This document shows, piece by piece, positions 28,120 through 36,547 of a stretch of DNA of 64,000 nucleotides (the stretch's first letter is position 1; every line of letters starts with the position of its first letter). The stretch covers positions 1-64,000 of the forward strand of contig CAJFHG010000003.1 of NCBI GenBank assembly GCA_904379015.1. The letters run 5' to 3'. Both the position numbers and the translations under genes were made by a program. The stretch comes from Candidatus Paralachnospira caecorum (GTDB lineage: Bacteria > Bacillota > Clostridia > Lachnospirales > Lachnospiraceae). Below the pieces are notes generated by a model that saw nothing but the letters and a program-made list of their open reading frames with translations, searched no databases and was not told the DNA's origin.

Positions 28120-28204
28120 ATTTCACAGGAAGCTGCGTTCCCTGTGAAACAAAAATGCTCCGCAGGATTCTTTTTATACACTAATATTTCAGGAGGACAA
28201 AATC

Positions 28205-29581
28205 ATGACAAAAATCCCACACAGACTCTATTTAACCGAAGATCAGATGCCGAAGCAGTGGTATAACCTGCGGGCGGATATGAAGGATCTTCCCGACCCG
28301 ATGCTGAATCCGGCCACTTTCAAGCCTGTCACAGAAGAGGACCTTTACCCGGTCTTCTGCAGGGAACTGGCCCATCAGGAGCTGGACAATGAAACCCGCT
28401 ACGTTGATATTCCGGAAGAGGTTCAGGACTTCTACAAAATGTACCGTCCCTCCCCTCTGATCCGCGCCTACAACCTGGAAAAAGCGCTGGACACCCCGGC
28501 AAAGATCTATTACAAATACGAAGGCAACAATACTTCCGGCAGCCATAAGCTCAATTCGGCCATCGCCCAGGCATATTACGCGAAAAAGCAGGGCCTGACC
28601 AGCCTGACCACCGAAACCGGCGCCGGCCAGTGGGGTACGGCTCTCGCAGAGGCCTGCTCCTATTACCACCTGCCGCTCACGGTCTACATGGTAAAATGCT
28701 CCTATGAGCAGAAACCCTTCCGGAAAGCCATTATCCAGACCTTTGACGGGGAGATCATTCCCAGCCCCAGCAGCACCACCAACGCGGGACGCGCCATCCT
28801 GGAAAAGGATCCCAATACCAGCGGAAGCCTGGGCTGCGCCATTTCCGAGGCGGTGGAAAAGGCAGTCACCACGGAGGGCTGCCGCTATGTGCTGGGCTCC
28901 GTTCTCAACCAGGTGCTCCTGCATCAGTCCGTGATCGGCCTGGAATCCAAAATGGCCATGGAAATGCTGGATGAATATCCGGATATCGTCATCGGCTGCG
29001 CCGGCGGCGGCTCCAATCTGGGCGGCCTGATCGCGCCCTTCATGCAGGATAAGCTGACAGGAAAATCCAATCCCAGAATTGTGGCCGTGGAGCCCGCCTC
29101 CTGCCCTTCGCTGACAAGAGGCCGCTATGCCTACGATTTCTGCGACACAGGCAGGGTCACTCCCCTTGCGAGAATGTACACACTGGGCTGCGGCTTCATT
29201 CCTTCCGCCAGCCATGCGGGCGGCCTGCGGTATCACGGCATGTCCCCGATCCTTTCCAAGCTTTACCATGACGGCTATATGGAAGCCGTGTCTGTTGAGC
29301 AGACCAGGGTGTTTGAAGCGGCGGTATTCTTCGCGAAGCAGGAAACCATCCTGCCCGCGCCCGAATCCTCCCATGCGATCCGGGCCGCCATCGACGAAGC
29401 GCTGAAATGCAGGGAAAGCGGCGAGGCCAGGACCATCCTCTTTGGCCTGACGGGAACCGGTTATTTTGACATGAACGCCTACAGTTCTTATCTGAACGGC
29501 ACAATGACAGACTTCATCCCCACCGACGAAGATCTGGAAAAAGCCTTCGCGGAGCTTCCCAAAATCCCCGGAATCCAGTAA
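28205..29581 (+). CDS. Tryptophan synthase beta chain-like protein (TrpB2 type)
   Basis: 458 residues, longer than standard TrpB (about 400) and with the N-terminal extension of the TrpB2 group. The PLP lysine is in SGSHKLNSAIAQ, with TTETGAGQWG and the phosphate-binding GCAGGGSNLGG. It joins indole and serine to make tryptophan. AGGAGG is 8 bases upstream of the ATG. No trpA or other trp gene is in the window; the T-box gives tryptophan-responsive control, so it may serve to salvage indole. Confidence 0.9.
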   Translation: MTKIPHRLYLTEDQMPKQWYNLRADMKDLPDPMLNPATFKPVTEEDLYPVFCRELAHQELDNETRYVDIPEEVQDFYKMYRPSPLIRAYNLEKALDTPAKIYYKYEGNNTSGSHKLNSAIAQAYYAKKQGLTSLTTETGAGQWGTALAEACSYYHLPLTVYMVKCSYEQKPFRKAIIQTFDGEIIPSPSSTTNAGRAILEKDPNTSGSLGCAISEAVEKAVTTEGCRYVLGSVLNQVLLHQSVIGLESKMAMEMLDEYPDIVIGCAGGGSNLGGLIAPFMQDKLTGKSNPRIVAVEPASCPSLTRGRYAYDFCDTGRVTPLARMYTLGCGFIPSASHAGGLRYHGMSPILSKLYHDGYMEAVSVEQTRVFEAAVFFAKQETILPAPESSHAIRAAIDEALKCRESGEARTILFGLTGTGYFDMNAYSSYLNGTMTDFIPTDEDLEKAFAELPKIPGIQ

Positions 29582-29615
29582 AGGGCAAAGGTCTGCCCAC
29601 GGCGGCCTTTTTGAG

Positions 29616-29665
29616 AAAAGCGGGCGTCCCCATGCCAGTTCATGACATTTGGGACCCCCGCTTTT
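29616..29665. terminator. Terminator between convergent trpB2 and M18 peptidase genes
   Basis: AAAAGCGGGCGTCCC pairs with GGGACCCCCGCTTTT (one mismatch) around a 20-base loop. The A/T ends make it usable in both directions. Confidence 0.85.
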
Positions 29666-29703
29666 CTGCTGCTTTTCCGCTCTCTGTTCTGTCTCTTTTC
29701 CGG

Positions 29704-31101
29704 TCAGTTCCAGTTCAGGAACGCCCGGTATCCTTTCACGGCTTCATAAATATCCGCCTTGCTGCTCACCTCAAAGGGAGCGTGCATGTTCAGGACTGCC
29801 ACGCCGCTGTCGATGACCTCCATTCCATAATTGGCCATGATATAGGCAATGGTTCCGCCGCCGCCCGCGTCTACCTTTCCCAGCTCGGAAAACTGATACG
29901 CCGCGCCGGCCTCATCCAGCACGCGGCGGATGCCGGCCAGATATTCCGCGTTGGCGTCATTGGAGCCGCTTTTCCCCCGGCTGCCTGTGAACTTGTTGAA
30001 GGAAAGCCCTTTTCCGAAGAAGGCCGCGCTCCTCTTTTCAAACACATCCGCGTACAGAGGATCATAGGCCGCGCTGACATCGGAGGAAAGCATCCGCGAA
30101 CGCTGAAGCGCCCGGCGCAGACGCAGCATGGATTCTCCCTCGGTGAGCGCCAGCAGTTCCATGACCGTATTTTCAAAAAACATGGAATGCATTCCGGTGG
30201 CGCCGACGCTTCCGATCTCTTCCTTATCCACCAGCAGGCACGCCGCCGTCCTCTTCAGCGGTCCCATATCCAGCATGGCAAAAACGGAGGTGAAGGCGCA
30301 GACCCGGTCATCCTGTCCGTATCCCAGGATCATACTCCTGTCAAATCCGCATTCTCTGGATTTTCCCGCGGGAACCACCTCCAGCTCCGCCGACTGGAAA
30401 TCCGCTTCTTCTATTCCGTATGTATCCCGGAGCAGCGCCAGCACATTGGCGCGGACCGCCTCTTTTTCCGTTTCATCGAGTTCTTCCGTCTTTCTGAGCG
30501 GCCTGCTGCCGAACAGGATATCCAGATTTTCGCCTTCGATCACCGTTCCGGCCTGCTTTGTCATCTGCTTCTGCGACAGATGAACCAGCAGATCCGTCAC
30601 CACAAAGACCGGATCCTCCTCCTTTTCTCCGATCACCACCTGCACGCAGGAGCCATCCTTCCTGACCACAGTTCCATGAATGGCCAGGGGCACCGTCACC
30701 CACTGATATTTCTTGATCCCGCCGTAATAATGAGTATCCAGATAGGCAAAGCCCTCCTTCTCATAAAGAGGATTCTGTTTGATATCCAGCCTGGGCGAAT
30801 CAATATGGGCTCCGAGAATGTTCATGCCTTCGGAGATCGGTTTTTCTCCGATCTGGAACAGGGCAATGCATTTTTTCATATGGCAGGCATACACTCTGTC
30901 GCCCGCCTTCAGGCCCGTTCCCTCCGCAATCACCGCCTCAAGGCTCCGGTAACCCGCCTGTTCTGCCATCTCCTTCACCAGACTGACGCATTCCCGCTCT
31001 GTCTTGCCCGCATCCAGACATTTTCTGTATCTTCCGCAGATTTCTTCCAGCTCTGCCATCTCCTGTTCTCCGTAGGAATCCCAACAGTTTTCTCTTTTCA
31101 T
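29704..31101 (-). CDS. M18-family aspartyl/leucyl aminopeptidase
   Basis: 465 residues. The metal-binding motifs of M18 peptidases are present: GAHIDSPRLD, DKEEIGSVGATGM and, near the C terminus, YGMEVIDSGVAVLNMHAPFE. Cytoplasmic zinc aminopeptidase that trims N-terminal residues from peptides, acting as a large homo-oligomer in known members. The gene may be co-transcribed with the thioredoxin-reductase-like gene 24 bases upstream. Confidence 0.92.
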   Translation of the reverse strand: MKRENCWDSYGEQEMAELEEICGRYRKCLDAGKTERECVSLVKEMAEQAGYRSLEAVIAEGTGLKAGDRVYACHMKKCIALFQIGEKPISEGMNILGAHIDSPRLDIKQNPLYEKEGFAYLDTHYYGGIKKYQWVTVPLAIHGTVVRKDGSCVQVVIGEKEEDPVFVVTDLLVHLSQKQMTKQAGTVIEGENLDILFGSRPLRKTEELDETEKEAVRANVLALLRDTYGIEEADFQSAELEVVPAGKSRECGFDRSMILGYGQDDRVCAFTSVFAMLDMGPLKRTAACLLVDKEEIGSVGATGMHSMFFENTVMELLALTEGESMLRLRRALQRSRMLSSDVSAAYDPLYADVFEKRSAAFFGKGLSFNKFTGSRGKSGSNDANAEYLAGIRRVLDEAGAAYQFSELGKVDAGGGGTIAYIMANYGMEVIDSGVAVLNMHAPFEVSSKADIYEAVKGYRAFLNWN

Positions 31102-31125
31102 CTTCTGTCGCCTCTCTTTTCACTG

Positions 31126-31968
31126 TCATTTCAGATAATTCAAAACACTGTGCAGGGCCACGTTTCCCTCGCCCACCGCCTTCGCGTACTGGTAAGGCCG
31201 TCCCGTGCAGTCCCCGGCCGCGAAGCAGCCTGCCACGCTGGTGCTCTGGTCCCGCTTTACCACAATATGGCCGTTTTCCGTCTCCAGCCCTCTCAAAAGA
31301 ATGCCCGGGCTGATGCTTGCCTTCAGGAAAAACACGCCGTCCGCCGCTTCTGTTCCGTCCCGGTCCGTGACTGATTCCACCCGGTCCGTCCCGCCGATCT
31401 CCAGAGGGTATCCGTTTTTCCAGGAAAGGTTTTCCGCCTCCAGGCTGAATGTCTTATAAGTTGTATACACCGTCACATGGGAGGCAAGCGATGCCAGAAA
31501 GGCGATCTCATCCTCCAGTTCCGGATCTGTGCAGACCACCGCAAGGCGTTTTCCCCTGTACAGATTTCCGTCGCAGGTGGCGCAGTAGCTGACGCCCCGT
31601 CCCAGAAATTCCTCCTCGCCGGGTATGACCTTCGCCGTTTCCATGCCCACCGCGAGGATCACACTGCGCGCTTCATAAATCTGTCCTTCCGCCGACGCCA
31701 TGAAGCTTTCTCCCATAGGATAGACCGAATCCACTCTGGCTTCCGTCAGGGTGATCCCGCTCGCTTCAATCTGCCGCAGAAAAGCGTCTTTCATCTCGTT
31801 TCCGGATACCGCGGTCAGTCCCGGATAATTGACGATCTTTTCCGCTCTCGTGATCTTTCTGCTCAGGTTCCTGCTCCCGAACCAGATCAAATCCAGATTC
31901 CTGGCCTTTGCCGTCAGCGCCGCCGAAACTCCGGCCGGACCGCTGCCGATAATCATCACATCATACAT
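31126..31968 (-). CDS. Thioredoxin reductase-like FAD/NAD(P) oxidoreductase
   Basis: 280 residues, slightly shorter than standard TrxB (about 305-315). The FAD-binding motif is IIGSGPAGVSAALTA near the start, the redox-active disulfide is CATCDG, and GCFAAGDCTGRPYQYAKAVGEG closes the FAD domain. The NADPH-binding segment (RLAVVCTDPELEDEIAFLAS) lacks the GGGDSA pattern of canonical TrxB, so partner and electron donor may differ (ferredoxin- or NADH-type). GGGAGG ribosome site. Confidence 0.85.
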   Translation of the reverse strand: MYDVMIIGSGPAGVSAALTAKARNLDLIWFGSRNLSRKITRAEKIVNYPGLTAVSGNEMKDAFLRQIEASGITLTEARVDSVYPMGESFMASAEGQIYEARSVILAVGMETAKVIPGEEEFLGRGVSYCATCDGNLYRGKRLAVVCTDPELEDEIAFLASLASHVTVYTTYKTFSLEAENLSWKNGYPLEIGGTDRVESVTDRDGTEAADGVFFLKASISPGILLRGLETENGHIVVKRDQSTSVAGCFAAGDCTGRPYQYAKAVGEGNVALHSVLNYLK

Positions 31969-31992
31969 AAAAATCCTCCCCGGCCGGAACTG

Positions 31993-33594
31993 TCAGAAGC
32001 TCTCCAGAAGCCCCTGGATCCCGCCTTCTTCAAATACCTGCTTATAATAGCCCAGCTCATCCTGAATCAGACTGTCAATGACCGCCATGCCAAGAAGCTC
32101 CACCGGAGCCTGATCGTCGGTCAGGAGATACGTTCCTCCTTCATATTCCTGCATCTGGGCATCCACTGTCTGCATCATTTCCTTCAGCTCACTGTCTTCC
32201 AGCGCCGCAGCCTCTTCGCCAAACCGGCGGATTCCCGCGTCGGTTCTGGACGCGAACAGCTCCCGGTTGGTGGTATGGGCCACATCCACTGTGTAGACGG
32301 TGTCAAACACAGAAGCGATCGTATCAGAGAGATACTGATTGATGTTTCCCTCCTCATCCGTATGCATGTTCATATTGACCACCATGACGCCGTCCTCTTT
32401 CAGATGATCCCGCACCATGGTGAAGAATTCCTGAGAGGACATCTGGAAGGGAATGGTGATGTCCTGATAGGCATCCACCATGATCACATCGTAGGTCTCG
32501 TCGACAGCCCCCAGATACGCCCGGCCGTCATAGGTGGTCACCTTCACCTCTTCGGGAAGTTCAAAATATTCCCCCGCCAGGTCCGTGATCTTCTGGTCGA
32601 TCTCCACACCCTCCACAGTCACGCCGTCAAAGTATTCCAGACACTGCTTCGCGTAGGTGCCGGTCCCCATTCCCAGGATCAGAATATTGAAATCTTCCTT
32701 TTCGGAAACGCCGGCCATCAGAGGCGCGGCCAGGGCATAATCGTAATACATGCCCGTCAGGCCGCCGGATTTGGGCATCACGGACTGAACGCCGAACAGG
32801 ACGTTGGTGGACAGGATCACATTGTCCTCGTCCTCCTTCACCTGAAGATAATTGTAGATGGATTCTCCCTCGTATAAAAGATTGGTCTCCCAGAAAGCGA
32901 AGCTGTCAAAAAACGCGGAAACGCTGCAGACCAGAAACAGAACGACGCTGACGATGCATTTTGCCAGCTTTGTCCGGGCGCTGATAAAATAGACCAGCCC
33001 CAGCACCAGAAGAATCCCGGAAAAAATCAGGAATGTAACAGAGGTTCCCACCGCCGGGATCGTGACAAAGGTTGGAAGAAAGGTGCCGATGATGCTTCCG
33101 ATGGTATTGAAGGCCCCCAGGGTTCCCACTGTTTTTCCGTTGTCCTCCAGGCTGTCCACCGTATATTTCGCCAGGGACGGAGTCACTGTGCCCAGAAGGA
33201 ACAGGGGAAACACAAAAATCACCATGCAGGCCAGAAACGCCGCCCAGATCAGCAGATTATTGCTGACTGTAAACACCAGGAGCGCCGAAATCCCCAGAAT
33301 GATATATTTCCCAACCAGAGGAATGGCGGCGATCCAGATGGCCGCAATGATCAGTCTCATATAAAGCCTGTCCGGATTGGGATTCTTATCGGCTTTCTTG
33401 CCGCCCCAGATGTTTCCCAGGGCCATCGCGATCATAATGGTCCCGATGATGATCGTCCACACAATCTGAGATGAGCTGAAATACGGCGCCAGCAGTCTGC
33501 TGGCCCCCAGCTCCACTGCCATCACCGACATGCCGGCGAAAAATTCCGTCATGTACAGGTAATACTTGTTCTTTAAAATTTTTCTTGTCTCCAT
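31993..33594 (-). CDS. Membrane-fused spermidine synthase-like protein
   Basis: 533 residues from ATG 33594, chosen because GGAG lies seven bases upstream (a GTG two codons earlier is too close to it). The N-terminal half has about seven hydrophobic segments (FFAGMSVMAVELGASRLLAP, typical of this fusion family). The C-terminal half is a spermidine-synthase-like Rossmann domain (ILILGMGTGTYAKQCLEYF, VEGVEIDQKI, DVIMVDAYQD). The polyamine substrate is not certain because several catalytic residues of true SpeE differ by eye. Confidence 0.82.
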   Translation of the reverse strand: METRKILKNKYYLYMTEFFAGMSVMAVELGASRLLAPYFSSSQIVWTIIIGTIMIAMALGNIWGGKKADKNPNPDRLYMRLIIAAIWIAAIPLVGKYIILGISALLVFTVSNNLLIWAAFLACMVIFVFPLFLLGTVTPSLAKYTVDSLEDNGKTVGTLGAFNTIGSIIGTFLPTFVTIPAVGTSVTFLIFSGILLVLGLVYFISARTKLAKCIVSVVLFLVCSVSAFFDSFAFWETNLLYEGESIYNYLQVKEDEDNVILSTNVLFGVQSVMPKSGGLTGMYYDYALAAPLMAGVSEKEDFNILILGMGTGTYAKQCLEYFDGVTVEGVEIDQKITDLAGEYFELPEEVKVTTYDGRAYLGAVDETYDVIMVDAYQDITIPFQMSSQEFFTMVRDHLKEDGVMVVNMNMHTDEEGNINQYLSDTIASVFDTVYTVDVAHTTNRELFASRTDAGIRRFGEEAAALEDSELKEMMQTVDAQMQEYEGGTYLLTDDQAPVELLGMAVIDSLIQDELGYYKQVFEEGGIQGLLESF

Positions 33595-33654
33595 GTCCAC
33601 TCTCCTTCAGTCTGTCGTTCATTCTGCTGTGCGGTCGGACCACACTGCCCGGCT

Positions 33655-33692
33655 ATTGTGCATTATATCATCTTTTCACCGATTGTGCATTA
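33655..33692 (-). promoter_or_regulatory. Promoter region with direct repeats upstream of the spermidine synthase-like gene
   Basis: ATTGTGCATTA occurs at 33655-33665 and again at 33682-33692, 27 bases apart. On the minus strand an exact TATAAT (33664-33669) overlaps the first copy. The remaining sequence to 33865 is A/T-rich and must also carry the XRE gene's promoter; no gene was seen in it. Confidence 0.5.
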
Positions 33693-33865
33693 AAACAATC
33701 TTTCTCATATACAGAACCTGCTGAATAAAAATAAAAAAAGTCAGCATGATGCATTCTGTCAGCATGTTTTTATGTCTATCGGCTCGTATCTTTTTATTTT
33801 TTGTACCGTTATACTGAAAATACATTTTTCTGCACACAGTTCACGACTTACGGAGATGATTAAAA

Positions 33866-34198
33866 ATGACGAAACAAGAACTTGGAATGAAAATCCGCGA
33901 ACAGAGAAAGCTGAAAAAGCTGACCCTGGACCAGCTGTCCGGCGAGGCCGGCATCGGCAAAGTTTATCTGGGCGAGATCGAGCGGGGCAAAAAAATGCCC
34001 AGCCTGGCAACCTTTATCAACATTGTCAACGCGCTGGATGTTTCCGCCGACCTGCTGCTGAGGGATGAGGTGAATGCGGGAAAATCCTATGTTTTGAATG
34101 ATCTGACCGGGAAGCTGGAGGCGCTGACGCCCCGCCAGAGGAAAACGGCCACTGATATTCTTTATGCATACATTCAGAATCTTCCCAGAGAAGAATAA
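33866..34198 (+). CDS. XRE-family helix-turn-helix regulator
   Basis: 110 residues. The HTH covers about 6-60 (LGMKIREQRKLKKLTLDQLS, then IGKVYLGEIERGKKMPSLAT for the recognition helix). The C-terminal 45 residues are helical and may dimerise. Single-domain repressor type. GGAG ribosome site ten bases upstream. It lies between the spermidine-synthase-like gene (divergent) and the efflux gene, whose promoter begins nine bases after its stop, so either could be its target. Confidence 0.88.
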   Translation: MTKQELGMKIREQRKLKKLTLDQLSGEAGIGKVYLGEIERGKKMPSLATFINIVNALDVSADLLLRDEVNAGKSYVLNDLTGKLEALTPRQRKTATDILYAYIQNLPREE

Positions 34199-34206
34199 AT
34201 AAGAAG

Positions 34207-34235
34207 TTGACTTTCGGCATGTTTTCTGATATGCT
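34207..34235 (+). promoter_or_regulatory. Promoter of the efflux-pump leader
   Basis: TTGACT (34207-34212), 17-base spacer, TATGCT (34230-34235). Predicted start near 34242, giving a leader of about 340 bases before the pump gene. Confidence 0.72.
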
Positions 34236-34266
34236 CAGGAAGACATTCAGAAAGGGAGGTGGCTTG

Positions 34267-34284
34267 ATGTCGTCTATTCGCTGA
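34267..34284 (+). CDS. Leader peptide MSSIR
   Basis: Five codons and TGA, starting six bases after AAAGGGAGGT and about 25 bases from the predicted transcript start. Its strong initiation signal and tiny size suggest a ribosome-stalling sensor rather than a functional protein. Confidence 0.5.
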   Translation: MSSIR

Positions 34285-34462
34285 TCACAGGACAATCGGT
34301 CCATAATGGATCTGATCCTCATCACATGGATGATGGGTTGTTTTGCTGTGCTCATATTTGCGGATAGACTGATGACGCTGCCTCTGGTCTGCGGACGCTG
34401 ATCTTTGCGTCCGCGGGTCCGGCATGCCGGTCTCCATATTATATATCCGCAAAGCAGATGCA

Positions 34463-34496
34463 CAGATGACCCGTTTTTGAGGATCATCTGTTTTTT
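34463..34496 (+). terminator. Leader terminator (attenuator) before the efflux pump
   Basis: CAGATGACCC and GGATCATCTG form a ten-position stem with one mismatch and an eight-base loop, followed by six T. It sits 86 bases before the pump start codon, so it must be bypassed for expression. Confidence 0.85.
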
Positions 34497-34581
34497 ATTT
34501 CCAAACACTCGATTGTCCTTTTCATACCCGTTACCTTTTTTCATGACAACCGAAAATCAAAATTCTGAAAGGAATCAAGAA

Positions 34582-35811
34582 ATGTTTGAAAAAGACAATT
34601 GGAAAATCAATTTCCTGATCGTCGCGCTGGGACAGGCTGTCTCGCTGCTGGGAAGCCACGGCGTTCAGTTCGCGATGATCTGGTGGCTGGCCGAGCAGAC
34701 CGCATCTCCCCTGATGCTGGGACTGTCCGGAATTGCCGCGTACCTTCCCATGGCTCTGTTCAGCCCTCTTGCCGGAATTGCCGCCGACCGGTTCAGCCGG
34801 AAATTCATCTGCATCTTTTCCGATATGGCGATGGGGCTCACAGCCATGGTCTACGCCCTGTGCCTGTTCTGGTTTGACCTGCCGGTCTGGACCATTTTTA
34901 TCATGCTGTGCGCCCGGGGGATCGGCAGCACCTTCCAGCAGCCGGCCATCCAGTCTGTTATTCCCCAGCTGGTGCCCTCCGGTCAGCTTGTAAAGACAAA
35001 CGGGTGGATGCAGCTCATGAACGCGGGCTCGTTTCTGCTGGGGCCTGTCATCGGAGCCGCCCTTTACGCCGCGTTTCCCATGTCCGTCGTTCTGATGAGC
35101 GATGTGATCGGCGCGGTCCTGGCCAGCGCTGCCCTGGCCGCTGTCCGGATTCCCCGTCTGCAGCCCGGACAGCAGCACCGGCAGACCATGGCGGTCCAGT
35201 TCAAAGAAGGACTTTCCGTATTCCGCCAGGACAGCAGGCTCCTCTGCCTGGTGACAGCAGAAGCGCTGTGCATGTTCTTTTACGGGCCGCTGTCCTCTTT
35301 CTATCCGCTCATGACCAGTTATTATTTCAGTCTTTCGGCTGTCCACGGCAGTCTGGTGGAGCTGGCATTCGCGGCGGGCATGATCCTTTCCTCTCTGCTG
35401 TTTTCCAGCGTGCTGACTGTCAGCCGGAAAATCCGTGTCTCTTATCTGGGACTGTTCGGCATGGGAGCCGTCTCGGCAGTCTGCGGTCTCCTCCCGCCCA
35501 CCTTCTGGGGGTGGATCCTGTTCGCGGTGCTGTGCGCGGGACTCGGCGCCTCCGGCAATATACACACCATTCCGCTGACCGCCTATATCCAGGAGACCGT
35601 GGCGCCGGAAAAGATGGGACGCGCCTTTTCCGTTCTGACCCTGATTTCATCCTTTACCATGCCGGCCGGACTCCTGCTCAGCAGTCCCATGGCGGAAAAG
35701 GTGGGCGTTCAGGTATGGTTCTTCATCGCCGGCGCCGCCATTGTGATCCTGTCGGCTCTGGTCCTTCTGTGGTACCGGCTCCGGCTCCGGAAGAGTCAGA
35801 CAGACGGTTAA
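34582..35811 (+). CDS. MFS efflux transporter, Mef-like
   Basis: 409 residues from ATG 34582 (MFEKDNWKINFLIVALGQAV), chosen because GAAAGGA precedes it and the N terminus then aligns with Mef/MFS-3 efflux proteins; the upstream open frame is leader RNA. Twelve hydrophobic segments; the loop 2-3 motif GIAADRFSRK is present. Likely a proton-driven exporter of a macrolide or similar antibiotic. Drug specificity is inferred only from family resemblance and from the attenuator in front of it. Confidence 0.85.
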   Translation: MFEKDNWKINFLIVALGQAVSLLGSHGVQFAMIWWLAEQTASPLMLGLSGIAAYLPMALFSPLAGIAADRFSRKFICIFSDMAMGLTAMVYALCLFWFDLPVWTIFIMLCARGIGSTFQQPAIQSVIPQLVPSGQLVKTNGWMQLMNAGSFLLGPVIGAALYAAFPMSVVLMSDVIGAVLASAALAAVRIPRLQPGQQHRQTMAVQFKEGLSVFRQDSRLLCLVTAEALCMFFYGPLSSFYPLMTSYYFSLSAVHGSLVELAFAAGMILSSLLFSSVLTVSRKIRVSYLGLFGMGAVSAVCGLLPPTFWGWILFAVLCAGLGASGNIHTIPLTAYIQETVAPEKMGRAFSVLTLISSFTMPAGLLLSSPMAEKVGVQVWFFIAGAAIVILSALVLLWYRLRLRKSQTDG

Positions 35812-35891
35812 ACGAAAAAATCCAGGGGATAATCGTCACAGTTTAAAAAGAAATGCCGTCTTCTGCGCTTTGTGAGAGCGCAAATTTAAGA

Positions 35892-35920
35892 TTGACATTT
35901 CTTTTTGTTTGCATTATAGT
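35892..35920 (+). promoter_or_regulatory. Consensus sigma-A promoter with no downstream gene
   Basis: TTGACA (35892-35897), exact 17-base spacer, TATAGT (35915-35920). Downstream on the same strand there is no plausible ORF before the convergent gene at 36520-36059. A transcript from about 35927 to the hairpin at 35984-36020 would be about 95 bases. The rest of 35812-36058 holds nothing else recognised. Confidence 0.75.
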
Positions 35921-35977
35921 AAGCTTATAGAAGTAAAAAATATCAATGTAAATCACTGATCATATCAATCCATAATT

Positions 35978-36020
35978 ATAAAAGGCTGCTGTTCCTGACA
36001 GTATGCCAAAAACAGCAGCC
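35978..36020 (-). terminator. Hairpin terminator downstream of the Spo0A_C gene
   Basis: GGCTGCTGTT and AACAGCAGCC form a perfect ten-base stem with a 17-base loop. On the minus strand it is followed by TTTTAT, so it suits the Spo0A_C gene; on the plus strand it would also end the short transcript from 35927. Confidence 0.8.
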
Positions 36021-36058
36021 CTTCCCCTTGTTTCGTCAAATGAGCGGCCGCGGCCGGT

Positions 36059-36520
36059 TCACTGATGATGAAAATATTCGGCAAAGATGGAAATGATTTC
36101 TTTCGGATAAGGAGATTTATCCTTCCAGTGAGCGCAGCCCGCTGCCTTTGCCAGGAGCTCTTCTCCCCCGTTTCTCATCATCACGTCGCGGATCGTGCGG
36201 ATATCTTTCTCCACATTGGCGACGCTCGTTCCGCATTGCTCCGCGATCGGCAGATAGATTTCCTTGCCCAGCGCGTGCAGCCTTTCCGGATCTTCCGCCG
36301 CCATCATGACCGCCATGGTAAAGTAATGATAACCGCGGTAATGTCCGAAGACTCCGACAGAGCGGAGCGCTTCCTGGATATTTCGTTTCATCTGATCCTG
36401 TTCTTCGTTCACATACAGACCCTCTCTCCGGGGAGACGGCCAACCCCAGACGGCATCCTGCTGTTCTCCGTCTTCCCGGGTCTCTTTATGGGACGCCTCC
36501 GTCATTTCAAGATGGTTCAT
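36059..36520 (-). CDS. Stand-alone Spo0A C-terminal-type DNA-binding protein
   Basis: 153 residues. The segment from about 45 to 140 resembles the Spo0A effector domain: IQEALRSVGVFGHYRGYHYF, then AVMMAAEDPERLHALGKEIYLPIAEQCGTSVANVEKDIRTI, matching the paired helices that read the 0A-box. There is no receiver domain and the N-terminal 40 residues are charged and unstructured. Probably a transcription factor independent of phosphorelay; target unknown. AAAGGAGAG site upstream of the ATG. Confidence 0.8.
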   Translation of the reverse strand: MNHLEMTEASHKETREDGEQQDAVWGWPSPRREGLYVNEEQDQMKRNIQEALRSVGVFGHYRGYHYFTMAVMMAAEDPERLHALGKEIYLPIAEQCGTSVANVEKDIRTIRDVMMRNGGEELLAKAAGCAHWKDKSPYPKEIISIFAEYFHHQ

Positions 36521-36547
36521 ACGATGCTCTCTCCTTTATCCTTGATT

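Larger units (their letters stand above)
34242..34581 (+). promoter_or_regulatory. Attenuator-type leader of the efflux pump
   Basis: Carries a five-codon leader ORF (MSSIR, 34267-34284) behind an exceptionally strong AAAGGGAGGT site, and a second possible 31-codon ORF (34306-34401, hydrophobic, ending VCGR). A ten-base complement links 34357-34366 with 34444-34453 and encloses a GCGGACGC hairpin. The intrinsic terminator 34463-34496 follows. This is the layout of ribosome-stalling attenuation known for macrolide/lincosamide resistance genes. Confidence 0.7.
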
